The notes under the pieces are model-generated. The model had not been told where the DNA came from and did not search any database. It saw only the letters and a program-made list of their open reading frames with translations. A program made the position numbers and the translations under genes. From NCBI RefSeq assembly GCF_011455695.1, contig NZ_CP015030.1:1761716-1825715 (forward strand): a stretch of 64,000 nucleotides of DNA, given 5' to 3'. Below are positions 50,201-57,963 of this stretch, in pieces (the stretch's first letter is position 1; the number at the start of each line of letters is the position of its first letter). The stretch is from Mannheimia granulomatis (GTDB taxonomy: Bacteria > Pseudomonadota > Gammaproteobacteria > Enterobacterales > Pasteurellaceae).

Positions 50201-53200
50201 CATTACCGTTAATAATTACGCCATCTTTACCATCAGCACCTTTAACGCCAATAGATCCATCTTTACCGTTTTTACCACCGATAGTTAAATCGTTGTTTAA
50301 CGCAAACGTAACATTGTTATCCGCTGTTGTTTTGCTGATAACAATATTGCCATCTTCATTATTAAACGATACTTTACCTTTCGGTACTACATTGGTTTCA
50401 TTATTACCATTTGCAGAAATATTCCAACCTGCATTAGCAGTTTGTTGGACTTGGTATAATTGGCTACCGTTAACTGCATCTTTACTGGTCTCTGTTACAT
50501 CACCATCGGCAACATTAGTAATCTTATTACCGCCATTGCTTAAACCATCTTCTGTTAATTTAACATCAGATTTAGTTGCATCGTTAGGATCTTTCTTAGT
50601 AATAGTGATACCATCTTTGTTAATTACGGTAGAATCGTTATTTTCACCAAATGTAGCGCTATTTAAACCAGCTAGATCTTTAGCTAATGCCACTGTAATA
50701 GTATTGCCCGCAATTTGCGTCATTACATTTTTGCCTGCATCAAACTTTGTCCAATCGGTATTCTCTGCTGCACCTTTAACATCCACTTGCGTATTTAATT
50801 TCGCACTGTGAACTGCTCCAGCATTTGCACCAAATTTTAAGCCGTCGTTAAGTGTTGCAACTTCTTCCTTTTCACCATTTGGTTTTTCATAAACAATACG
50901 GGTTTTGCTTTCGCCATCCTTTCCGTCATTACCATCAAGCCCTTTGGCACCTTTCTCAACTTTGATTGAGGCTGAACCATCTTTGCCATCTATGCCGTTT
51001 TTACCATTTACACCATCAATGCCATGGAAGACAATTGCTTCAGGTTTAATAGTTACACCATCTTTGCCATCAGCACCTTTAACTCCAATCTGTCCATCTT
51101 TGCCTGGTGTACCGTCTTTACCCGGTTTTCCACCAACAGAGATGTTATCTGCTAAGCCAAAGTCGATTGTATTATTCGTTACAGTCGTAACAACATTATT
51201 ATCAGTTGAGGTGTATTTAACCGTTTCGCCTAACTGAACATTGTCAGCTTTATCCAAACCTTCACTACGATTATCAGCATCAATATTGAATCCTTCAGCT
51301 ACTTTATTGCTTAAGTTGGTTACATTTTGGTTAGTTGCATAAAGCTGCGAACCGTTAACCGCATCTTTAGAGGTTTCACTTAAATCACCTTCTTTTACAT
51401 TAGTAATTTTAACCGGAGCTCCATTTTTATCACCAACTTTAACATTATCACCTTCATTCGTGATTTTCGGACCATTGTTAATGGTAATACCATCATTAGT
51501 AATGTTTGTACCACCAATAGTTACAGAACCAGACTCAGTTAAGTTTAGGTTTTTCGCCAATTGAACTGTTAAATTACCTTGACCATCAGCTTTAACATTG
51601 ATGTTGCCAGTTGCAGATTCAAATGCTTTGGATTGTTCTTTAGTTACACCTTCACCTTTTACGATTACTAAGCTATTAAGCTTGTGTTTGTTTTCGATGT
51701 CACCATCATTACCAGTAAAACGTAAACCATCGTTTAAGGTTGCAACTTCTTCTGGACCATCTTTGGTTTCATAAACAATACGTGTTTTAGTTGTACCATC
51801 TACACCATCAACACCTGGTTTACCATTTTTAACAGTAATATTTGCATTAGCACCATCTTTACCGTTAATGCCAATTGAACCATCTTTACCATTTAAAGCA
51901 ACACCGGTTGAACCATCGGCACCTTTAACACCAATAGAACCGTCTTTACCATCAGCACCGTTTTTACCTGGTCCACCAATAGTTAACTCATTATTTAATG
52001 CAAATGTTACATTATGAGTATCTTTAGTAATTTGGATGTTGCCATCTTTATTATTTAGATCAACCGTTTCTTTAGGCTTAACATTACTGCTATTCTTACC
52101 TTCATTAATAGTTAAATTCCAACCTGCATTTGCAATTTCTTGTACAGTATATAACTGGCTTCCATTAACAGCATCCGTAGAAGTATTGTTTACATCACCT
52201 GCTTTTACGTTAGTAATTTTTGTAGGGCTACCATCTTGATTAGCAACACTTACACTACCGTCTTTATTCGTGATTTTAGGACCATTATTAATAGTAATAC
52301 CATCTTTATTAACAGCTGTACCGCCAATAGTTACAGAACCGTCTTCCGTTAAATTTACATCTTTCGCTAATGCAACAGTAATGTTATTACCATTGATTTG
52401 CGTCATAATGTTCTGACCTTGATCGAATTTAGACCATTCTTTATTTTCTTCAGCACCTTTTACATTCACTTGCGTGTTTAACTTCGCTCTGTGAACTGAG
52501 CCGTCATTTGCACCGAATTGTAAGCCGTCATTTAAAGTTGCAACCTCTTCCTCACCGTTTGGTGTGTCATAAACAATACGAGTGACATTAGTGCCGTTTT
52601 TACCATCTGCACCAGCAGTAGTAACATTTGAAGAACTAGATTTTACTGTGATATTCGAAGTTGAAGACTTACCATCAGCACCTTTAGGACCAGTTAAACC
52701 AATAGAACCATCTTTACCATTTAAAACTACAGAAGAACCGTCTTTGCCGATTACACCAACAGAACCATCTTTACCATCAGTACCCACTTTACCAATTGAT
52801 AACGTACTGTTTAAAGCAAAATCAATTTGGTTGTCAGTTACAGTAGTAATAATGTTTTTGTCAGTAGATGTATAAGTAATCTTTTGACCTAACTGAACAT
52901 TATCTTCAGTACCATTATCCGCTGTGATATTAAAGCCTTTTTTCACAAACTCATCTAACTTAGTAATGTTATTTGAAACGTTAGTTACGTTCTGATTAGT
53001 TTCATGAAGTTGCGAACCATTTACAGCATCTTTGCTATCGGCGCTAATAGTACCATTTGATACGTTAGTGATTTTCTTATCACCTGCATTAATGCCTTCT
53101 TTAGTTACAGTAGGACCACCAGTAATAGTTAAACCATTACCATCAACTCTAGTATCGCCAATAGTTACAGAACCACCATTAGTTAAATCTAACGTATTAT

Positions 53201-55796
53201 TTAAGTTGATCTTAACTTCACCATTATCAACAGTTGTATTGATGTTGCTGTTACTACCTACTACTTTGACTTTTTCACCAAGTGCTTTATTAACATTTTT
53301 ACCATCTTGTGCTTCTAAACCAAAGCCTTTAGCAATATTATCTCTATTATCTTTAATGGTATTCTTAGTTTCATCAGATAGATCAACTTTAATTGTCCTA
53401 CCATCAACGCTAGTCGTTACATTATCACCGCCAACAATATCAAAACGTTTCTGATCTTTATTTACAGCTACACCATTAGCAGTCGCATTTTTATCTGCAC
53501 CAACAGTAAACTCAGATAATGCATTATCAATTTTATTCTTAGTGTTCTCAGATAAATCAACTGTATAGGTTCTTGTTTCACCTTCACGTGGTTGTTCATT
53601 TTTAGTTACATTTACATAACCTTTACCATCGTCCATGACACCTGTAACAGTATCTTTTTCTAATAACTCTTTGGCTTTCTGAGTTAAGCTAACCTCATAG
53701 TTAGTTGTATTAGTTGTTTGATTAAATGTACCATTAACTTCTAACAAACCTTGAGTATTTACATTTGTTGAAGCGCTCACCGTAGTGTTATAAGCATTTA
53801 CAGTATAAATATCATGACCATCATCGCCGTTAGTTTTAGCGACATTTACGTTACTACCTTGCTTAACTTCAGTCTTAGCAGCCTTAATCGCATCATGAAT
53901 AGTATCTTTACCTGTACCACCAATATCAGTATAAGTAATAGTACCATTTGGATTAACTGTAGCATTACCACCAAAGTTATCTTTAATTGATGTTGTAACA
54001 TTGTTAATCATGTCATTGGTTGCATATAACTGCGAACCGTTAATTGCATCAGTGGAAGTCGCAGAAATATTGCCTGGTGCAACAAATTTAATTTGGCGAG
54101 CATTAGTAGAATTACCTATACTTACATAATCACCATCAACCACATTTTCATCTCCAGCAAAACCACTATAGGTTAAATTACCTACTTTTGCTGTATCTTC
54201 TTTGGTTGCATTTGCTTGCGCAGAGTCTGAACCTAAAACAACAGAACCAACAGAACTTACAGTAACATTAGAACCTAATACAAAAGTGTCGTTACCTGAT
54301 ACATTATTGTTATAACCTAAAGCTGCAGAACGAGTACCAGAAACTGAACTATTTACACCGGCTGCAATTGAGTTTTCACCACTTGCAGTTGAGTTATAAG
54401 CAATTGCGGTGGCATAATTAGCTTTCGATTCTGCTTCAAAACCAATTGCTGTACCACCTTCATGCGTAATATTGGCACGAGTACCTATTGCTGTTGCATT
54501 CGCATTACTCACAGTTGAGCTGTAACCAATAGCAACTGAGTTATTACCACTTGAACTTGCTGTATCACCAATTGCCATTGCACCATCTTTACTCGCATTA
54601 GAATGAGAGCCAATACTGATTACTTTTTCAGCATGAGAGGTTGCATTCCAACCAATACTAATCGCATTATTTTTCCAAGCTTTAGAAGCATTACCAAAAG
54701 CAATTGCGCCAGTACCTGTTGTATTAGTATTTACGCCAAAAGCAATAGAACCTTCACCGTTTGCTGTTGCATTTGTTGAAAATGCTACAGAGTCATTAGA
54801 TTCTGCACGAGAATTTGTTCCTAACGCAAAAGCGTCATTAGCTACTTTTGCATTATCAGGATTCAGCATATCTCCTATTTCCGTAAGAGTAGCGTGCTTC
54901 TCTGTTTTAAATCCACCAGACCAAGCATTCGTACCAATAGCAAATGAGCGATTACCATTAGTTTTCGCCTTAGTACCAATAGAGAAAGCATCGGTACCAG
55001 CTGCTAAAGTATTGTTCTGCCCATCATAAATAGAACGTTTATTTTCCCAGCCTTGACTACCCTGTACAGTTTGCGGTGTACCGCTACCAATTGCAAAAGA
55101 ACGTGCTCCTAATGCAGTTGCTGAAGCACCAATTGCAAAGCTGGCTGTTTCATTTGCCCAAGAAGACGAACCAATTGCTGCTGAATAATCGGCAATAGCC
55201 GCAGATTGACGCATTGCAGCGAAAGAGTTAAAGCCTTCCGAACGTGCAGAAGTACCTAATGCAATAGAACCAGTATCAGCAGTGCGTGAAAATGGACCGA
55301 TTGCAATAGATAAAGCACCACCAGCATGCGAATAATCTCCAATTGCTACACCCGATGCCCTTGCTCCATTTTTATCTTCTAAAGCAGTAGCATGCTCCCC
55401 AAGGACTATTGCTGAGGTTGTATTAGCTTTATACAATAATCTATTTGTAGCATTAGCTTCGGTTCTTTGATCATAAGATAAACTACCTGGGTTGAAATAG
55501 TTATATGGGTTGGTACTAGATGTCGTTGGTACAGAAGAGTTTGTTGTTATAACAAGATTACCATTACTGCCCGTAATACTATTAATAATGACTGCAGCCT
55601 CCACAGGAGCAGCAGAAAGTATAAATGCTGCCATTCCACCAATAAAAGTTGCCCCACTTAAAATTCCAACTGCCAAATTAATTCCACCACGCTCATCTGT
55701 CGAAGCTGTAGCCTTGCCGTGTGAACGAGCAAGCTCAGACACAACTTCCATTTTTTGCGTTGTTCGGTTAAAAATAACCTTAAATATCTTATTCAT
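44220..55796 (-). CDS. Trimeric autotransporter adhesin with collagen-like Gly-X-Y modules
   Basis: Very large (3858 residues) surface adhesin of the YadA/Hia type V class. Residues 1-30 are the extended signal-peptide region (MNKIFKVIFNRTTQKMEVVS), followed by a hydrophobic signal ending APVEAA near 68. Residues about 120-545 form a YadA-like head of 14-residue repeats (AxAIGxxAxA type). A stalk of about 3200 residues follows, with seven DA(V/I)NGSQLY neck motifs and nine modules containing VA(T/N)LNDGL, each preceded by Gly-X-Y runs such as GKDGKDGSIGVKG. The last 100 residues are the trimeric beta-barrel anchor, ending in Trp. It self-exports after Sec. Likely role: host or matrix binding; the ligand is unknown. 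It stands alone with its own promoter and terminator, and contains no uptake sequence that I could see. Confidence 0.95.
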   Translation of the reverse strand: MNKIFKVIFNRTTQKMEVVSELARSHGKATASTDERGGINLAVGILSGATFIGGMAAFILSAAPVEAAVIINSITGSNGNLVITTNSSVPTTSSTNPYNYFNPGSLSYDQRTEANATNRLLYKANTTSAIVLGEHATALEDKNGARASGVAIGDYSHAGGALSIAIGPFSRTADTGSIALGTSARSEGFNSFAAMRQSAAIADYSAAIGSSSWANETASFAIGASATALGARSFAIGSGTPQTVQGSQGWENKRSIYDGQNNTLAAGTDAFSIGTKAKTNGNRSFAIGTNAWSGGFKTEKHATLTEIGDMLNPDNAKVANDAFALGTNSRAESNDSVAFSTNATANGEGSIAFGVNTNTTGTGAIAFGNASKAWKNNAISIGWNATSHAEKVISIGSHSNASKDGAMAIGDTASSSGNNSVAIGYSSTVSNANATAIGTRANITHEGGTAIGFEAESKANYATAIAYNSTASGENSIAAGVNSSVSGTRSAALGYNNNVSGNDTFVLGSNVTVSSVGSVVLGSDSAQANATKEDTAKVGNLTYSGFAGDENVVDGDYVSIGNSTNARQIKFVAPGNISATSTDAINGSQLYATNDMINNVTTSIKDNFGGNATVNPNGTITYTDIGGTGKDTIHDAIKAAKTEVKQGSNVNVAKTNGDDGHDIYTVNAYNTTVSASTNVNTQGLLEVNGTFNQTTNTTNYEVSLTQKAKELLEKDTVTGVMDDGKGYVNVTKNEQPREGETRTYTVDLSENTKNKIDNALSEFTVGADKNATANGVAVNKDQKRFDIVGGDNVTTSVDGRTIKVDLSDETKNTIKDNRDNIAKGFGLEAQDGKNVNKALGEKVKVVGSNSNINTTVDNGEVKINLNNTLDLTNGGSVTIGDTRVDGNGLTITGGPTVTKEGINAGDKKITNVSNGTISADSKDAVNGSQLHETNQNVTNVSNNITKLDEFVKKGFNITADNGTEDNVQLGQKITYTSTDKNIITTVTDNQIDFALNSTLSIGKVGTDGKDGSVGVIGKDGSSVVLNGKDGSIGLTGPKGADGKSSTSNITVKSSSSNVTTAGADGKNGTNVTRIVYDTPNGEEEVATLNDGLQFGANDGSVHRAKLNTQVNVKGAEENKEWSKFDQGQNIMTQINGNNITVALAKDVNLTEDGSVTIGGTAVNKDGITINNGPKITNKDGSVSVANQDGSPTKITNVKAGDVNNTSTDAVNGSQLYTVQEIANAGWNLTINEGKNSSNVKPKETVDLNNKDGNIQITKDTHNVTFALNNELTIGGPGKNGADGKDGSIGVKGADGSTGVALNGKDGSIGINGKDGANANITVKNGKPGVDGVDGTTKTRIVYETKDGPEEVATLNDGLRFTGNDGDIENKHKLNSLVIVKGEGVTKEQSKAFESATGNINVKADGQGNLTVQLAKNLNLTESGSVTIGGTNITNDGITINNGPKITNEGDNVKVGDKNGAPVKITNVKEGDLSETSKDAVNGSQLYATNQNVTNLSNKVAEGFNIDADNRSEGLDKADNVQLGETVKYTSTDNNVVTTVTNNTIDFGLADNISVGGKPGKDGTPGKDGQIGVKGADGKDGVTIKPEAIVFHGIDGVNGKNGIDGKDGSASIKVEKGAKGLDGNDGKDGESKTRIVYEKPNGEKEEVATLNDGLKFGANAGAVHSAKLNTQVDVKGAAENTDWTKFDAGKNVMTQIAGNTITVALAKDLAGLNSATFGENNDSTVINKDGITITKKDPNDATKSDVKLTEDGLSNGGNKITNVADGDVTETSKDAVNGSQLYQVQQTANAGWNISANGNNETNVVPKGKVSFNNEDGNIVISKTTADNNVTFALNNDLTIGGKNGKDGSIGVKGADGKDGVIINGNGTIVAGRDGKDGVNGVDGSIGANGKNGSSVVLNGKDGSIGLTGPRGVDGTPGASTNIAVKDGKQGVDGTGKDGLPGDNGETRIVYKNGEKTEEVANLNDGLIFAGNNEKLNRHKLNSVVNIVGEVAQGINDKASAENFKSAAGNINVVANEKAQLEIQLNKDLDLTDKGSVKAGNTTINNEGVTISKKADADVSKSDVKLTQDGLNNGGNQITNVDSGLKDKDGTVVKLEEATGDVLKNATNVGDLKNAVNDVVSKGFNIEADNSGLDNGSKTDHVDLGQTVKFTDPDSNIVTTVKDNEIQFGLNSTLSVGGKDGKPGEIGIKGADGKDGVSIKGEGTVIAGRDGKDGDPGVDGKVGAAGKDGSSVVLNGKDGSIGFTGPKGADGANGATTTLKVVQDGQPGIAGNDGKDGTSKTRIVYEKPNGDKEEVATLNDGLKFVGDDGNEIAKKLNETLSITGGEKDATKLSDANIGVVNSKDGLVVKLAKDLKDLGSATFIKEGEGEPKTVVNNNGITITPTKDGKNPVKLTEDGLDNGNNQIVNVKSGIDGQNGQDGQPVKSVNDLTDEQLEKVGTNAANIKDVRNATDALITKGFNIKADNSSLATDTDNVKLGETVHYTSSDKNIITTLADNQIDFALNNDLTIGGLGKDGQPGKDGSIGVKGKDGQDGVTINGNGTVVVGQNGKDGKDGIDGTIGVNGKDGSAVVLNGKDGSIGLNGKDGANGLTFKAADGAQGVDGTNGKDGLPGTGKDGEPGKTRIVYETKDGEGNPVKEEVATLNDGLIFTGNNEDTKNRHKLNTLVKVQGEGVSKEQSANFKSASGNINVKANGTDILEIQLNRELKDLGNATFVEYKKDENGNDVVNTEAPKTVVNNNGVTITPKDGKDGKDGNVVSLTKDGLNNGGNQIVNVKSGIDGLNGQNGKDGQPITSVNDLTPDQLKDVGTNAANINDVVNASNDIIEKGFSIAADNGETDHVKLGETVKYTSKDKNIITTVSDNVIDFALNNDLTVGGPGKDGATGKDGSIGVKGADGTAGVTLNGKDGSIGLTGPRGADGKDGAGATISVKDGAKGLDGNDGKNGESKTRIVYEKPDGKTEEVATLNDGLRFVGDDGKVIDKKLNETLQISGGDTDLEDLSDDNIGVVNKDGKLMVKLAKNIDLTDEGSITIGDTYLDKNVIGVGDSALTGDSLTVGGDNPITVDGNKGTIGGLTNKTFDPNNFTSGQAATEDQLKQVYDVANSGWDIAANGQNTTNVGPKGKVSFNNEDGNIIITKETTDNNVTFALNNNLTIGGPGKDGQPGKDGSIGVKGADGATGVTLNGKDGSIGINGKDGTNGTVTFAQGKPGVDGKDGETKSRIVYETVDKDGNPVKEEVATLNDGLKFVGDDGKVITKKLNETLSITGGEKDATKLSDANNIGVVNNNGTLTVKLAKDIDLTKDGSVTIGDTTVNNDGLTIKGGPSVTKAGINAGDKKITNVQDGEISETSKDAVNGSQLYQVQQVANAGWNLTANGKDKGNVKPGATVDLNNKDGNIVITKEGNNVTFGLNNDLTIGGKDGKDGQIGVAGKDGKDGVTIKGDGTITAGRDGKDGVDGQIGATGKDGASAVLNGKDGSIGLTGPKGADGKPGASANIAVKDGAEGVDGTNGKDGLPGENGKTRIVYETKDKDGKPVTEQVATLNDGLIFSGNNEDTKNRQKLNTEVKVKGEGVDKAASENFKSATGNINVKANGSDTLEIQLAKNVDLTQDGSVTVGDTKVDNKGLTIKNGPSVTKDGIDAKGTKITNVKDGDVTATSKDAVNGSQLYNAVQNSGWELTVNGEAESQRINNNGKVNIKAGRNVEVSRKGSTVEIATSSNPEFDTVKVGGTTLSSTVAKDGVNELNVAGKDGSATRITNVAPGVKGTDAVNVNQLRSVANHVNNVDKDLRAGVAGALAAGNLYHVTQPGKSMVSAGVGTYRGQGALAVGYSRLSDNGKVGIKFSVNSNSRGHAGAAASVGYQW
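45240..52800 (-). repeat. Nine long protein repeats with collagen-like blocks
   Basis: Inside the adhesin gene. Each unit of roughly 230-330 codons has Gly-X-Y blocks rich in GKDG, GADG and LNGKDGSIG, then KTRIVYE, VATLNDGL, a short beta segment, DLTxxGSVTIG and ITNV. The DNA of different units is closely similar, so length change by recombination is likely and assembly errors are possible. Confidence 0.8.
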
Positions 55797-55947
55797 AATT
55801 TAATACCTTTTAGATATAAAAAAGAGCCTATTTCTATATTAAAATTAATTATAGAAATAAGCTTACTTGTAAAAAATTCAGCAACAACAAACACTGAATA
55901 AACACACGATTCGACTGTTCTTTTATAACTGGACAGTCCTCGTGATA

Positions 55948-55976
55948 ATAATAAGTTTTTCACTCCAAAACCTCAA
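55948..55976 (-). promoter_or_regulatory. Likely promoter of the adhesin gene
   Basis: On the minus strand TTGAGG, 17 bases, TATTAT, giving a leader of about 145 bases before the ATG. Confidence 0.55.
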
Positions 55977-56277
55977 TAAGCTTTTAACATCTTTACAAAG
56001 CTCTTATATTTCACTCAAAAAATCGACAAAAAACCTTTAGAAATCAAAAAAATGAATGATAAATAAGTTAATTTACAAATCATGCTTGTTATCCAGAGTT
56101 ATTAACAATCTACCTATTTTTAATTAACAAAAAAGCAACAATACACTCTCTTATTAATAAAGCATCTCTGCAGTTTGCACACTATATTCACGACAAAACT
56201 TGTTTATTTTGAAAATTTACTCCATTTTTAGTGAGCAGATCAGTTCAAATCTATCTTTTTATTCCATTAAGATATAA

Positions 56278-56308
56278 AAAAGAAGCCCGGCAAATACCGA
56301 GCTTCTTT
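56278..56308 (-). terminator. Terminator of the zinc-ribbon gene
   Basis: On the minus strand AAAGAAGCTCGG pairs with CCGGGCTTCTTT (one G-U), followed by TTTTATATC. Confidence 0.85.
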
Positions 56309-56315
56309 ACGTAGG

Positions 56316-56552
56316 TTATCCAAGGTGAGTTATCCAACTTGCTATGCCAATCACCGCAATGAAAACAAGCAGCCAGATCAGCTGTAATTTTACACTTTTA
56401 CGGTTGATCTCTTGATTATGCAATCTTCGTTGTTCCAGCTTCTGACGGTAAATCTCTAAGTCCGCCTCTTTAAATGAGAAGCCACAATGCAAACAGCTTT
56501 CTAGGCTGTCACTAATGCGATTTCTACATTCAGGGCAACGATGTAATGCCAT
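56316..56552 (-). CDS. Small zinc-ribbon membrane protein
   Basis: 78 residues. Two Cys pairs, CPEC (6-9) and CLHC (20-23), form a zinc ribbon; then a charged linker (EIYRQKLEQRRLHNQEINRK) and one membrane helix at 55-73. No function is assigned to this kind of protein. GAGGAAAAT precedes the ATG at 56552. It follows the unrecognised membrane protein gene after 35 bases that contain an uptake sequence, so they may share a message. Confidence 0.75.
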   Translation of the reverse strand: MALHRCPECRNRISDSLESCLHCGFSFKEADLEIYRQKLEQRRLHNQEINRKSVKLQLIWLLVFIAVIGIASWITHLG

Positions 56553-56587
56553 ATTTTCCTCGATGTATGATTACAAGCGGTCTTTTT

Positions 56588-57310
56588 TTAGTCAGATTTT
56601 TCAATATAAATATGATAATACTTATGAGTATCTCTATTGAAAAAGATAAAATCCTTATTGTCTCTAGATTTCTTACCCATTATGTAACCATTATCACTAT
56701 TGGTAGAAAGAATGTAATACTTCTGATTTTCTACTTCCATATAGTCATAAACATTTCTTAAATCTGCCCGCAGGTAACCAATATGGAGTGCCAGCAAGCT
56801 AAAATATAGGAAAATGAACAGGTTGAAGAACCAGAAATTTTCTTTCACCACCATTTTTCTGAAATCCAGGTCTAGCTTTGTATCGTTCCATCTCTTTTGA
56901 AAGAAGAACACACTAACACCTGTAACCAAAACATAAGTGATAGAAATGTAAATCGGTATAATACCAACAAACAGGTAAAAGCTAAGTATCACTGGTACTG
57001 CAAATACTGACACCAACACAATAACTCTCAGCCAACCTAAGTTGCGAAAGTACCGTAGCTTAAACACCTTGTTTATTAAGCAATAACCTAAGGAATAGCA
57101 GAAGAATAAAAGCCCTGAAATAGCACATACATAAGTCAGACTTCTTGCCATGCTCGCATTGCTAATTTCAACGTGCCACCAAGGATAACCGTGAAATATA
57201 GCTTGTCCCCAGCCATAACAATATGCTGTGGAAAAGCTAATCACTGTTAAAAATGCAATAGAAAATGAAGAATTTAGAATTTTATTAATGTGAGTATTTA
57301 TCATAAACAT
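56588..57310 (-). CDS. Hypothetical inner-membrane protein
   Basis: 240 residues not recognised as any family. Predicted: six hydrophobic stretches (about 17-32, 58-82, 93-115, 117-136, 157-175) with aromatic residues unusually common, and a hydrophilic C-terminal part from 185 with many Tyr, Asn and Asp. Codons are AT-rich, suggesting acquisition or weak constraint. The ATG at 57310 has no good ribosome site; the ATG at 57304 is an alternative. Lies between a PII gene and the zinc-ribbon gene. Confidence 0.6.
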   Translation of the reverse strand: MFMINTHINKILNSSFSIAFLTVISFSTAYCYGWGQAIFHGYPWWHVEISNASMARSLTYVCAISGLLFFCYSLGYCLINKVFKLRYFRNLGWLRVIVLVSVFAVPVILSFYLFVGIIPIYISITYVLVTGVSVFFFQKRWNDTKLDLDFRKMVVKENFWFFNLFIFLYFSLLALHIGYLRADLRNVYDYMEVENQKYYILSTNSDNGYIMGKKSRDNKDFIFFNRDTHKYYHIYIEKSD

Positions 57311-57473
57311 ATAAAATAATATACTTTTTTCATCAGATTTAATACATTTGGGTTATTATGATATCGTTTTTTAGCTTAGAAAGAAATATTTACCTTGCAT
57401 TTTTTATATGAAAAATATATATGATAGAAAGAAAAATTATTTGATATTTCCGAAATAGCGCAAACATGTTGCA

Positions 57474-57498
57474 AAATAAGGGCTTAAGCAGCTTATTT
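57474..57498 (-). terminator. Possible terminator after the PII gene
   Basis: On the minus strand AAATAAG, a GCTTAAGC-containing loop, CTTATTT, then TGC. The stem is weak and AT-only at the base. Confidence 0.35.
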
Positions 57499-57523
57499 CA
57501 TCAATAGACAATGTATATAATAC

Positions 57524-57862
57524 TCACACAGCTTCATCATCAGTCTCACCAGTTCGGGTGCGAATAAGTTGCTCAATATTTGATACATAAATTTTTCCAT
57601 CACCAACCTGTCCCGAATAAGAAGCATTTAAAATGGCATCAATCACCTCATCACTTTGGTAATCAGAAATCAGCACTTCCACTTTAATTTTCGGACGAAA
57701 ATCAACCGTATTAATTTTGGAAAGCTCCTGTTCCGTATGCCCATATTGGCGCCCAAAACCCTTGACTTCTGTAATGGTCATTCCTTGAATACCGATCTCT
57801 GAAAGAGCATCCCTCACCTGCTCCAGTTTTGAGGGTTGAATAATGGTAGTGATTAATTTCAT
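57524..57862 (-). CDS. PII-family signalling protein lacking the uridylylation tyrosine
   Basis: 112 residues from the ATG at 57862 (AGGAAGC upstream), exactly the GlnB/GlnK length; ten more codons are open but unlike the family. Conserved ligand residues are present: ITEVKGFGRQ with Gln39, Lys58 in RPKIK, GDGKI and IRTRTGE. In the T-loop the usual ELYRGAEY is replaced by EQELSKIN, so Tyr51, the uridylylation site of GlnB and GlnK, is Asn51, and Tyr46 is Glu. Lys40 is Tyr. It probably binds ATP/ADP and 2-oxoglutarate but cannot be controlled by GlnD. No amtB or glnA is beside it. Target unknown. Confidence 0.88.
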   Translation of the reverse strand: MKLITTIIQPSKLEQVRDALSEIGIQGMTITEVKGFGRQYGHTEQELSKINTVDFRPKIKVEVLISDYQSDEVIDAILNASYSGQVGDGKIYVSNIEQLIRTRTGETDDEAV

Positions 57863-57902
57863 ATTGCTTCCTACTTTGCATTTTTCACTCAATAATACCT
57901 TA

Positions 57903-57931
57903 AAAAAATCTGCCTCCGAAAGCGGAGGCAG
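57903..57931 (-). terminator. Terminator of the giant RTX gene
   Basis: CTGCCTCCG, loop AAAG, exact complement. On the minus strand it is followed by ATTTTTTTA, 32 bases after the stop. Confidence 0.95.
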
Positions 57932-57963
57932 TATTGACGTAAGGTCCTCTATTTTGCCTCTAA

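Larger units (their letters stand above)
55797..56315. other. 519-base region upstream of the adhesin gene
   Basis: No gene seen. It holds the adhesin promoter, an AT-rich hairpin in the leader (TATTTCTATA and its complement, 55829-55859), a small hairpin GACTGT/ACAGTC (55913-55938), and at the far end the terminator of the next gene. The remainder is AT-rich with frequent stops. Confidence 0.7.

Noticed and set aside
49969..50811. 280-codon plus-strand ORF and similar ones at 46.0-53.5 kb
   Set aside because: Mirror images of the adhesin repeats; repeated GKDG codons leave the opposite strand without stops. Pro/Ser/Leu-rich sequence, no ribosome sites.
44220..55796. A true collagen or phage tail fibre
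   Set aside because: The extended signal peptide, YadA-type head, neck motifs and C-terminal barrel ending in Trp identify a trimeric autotransporter.
57524..57892. Ten-codon longer start for the PII gene
   Set aside because: PII proteins start at MK(L/K)I, and AGGAAGC lies just before that ATG.
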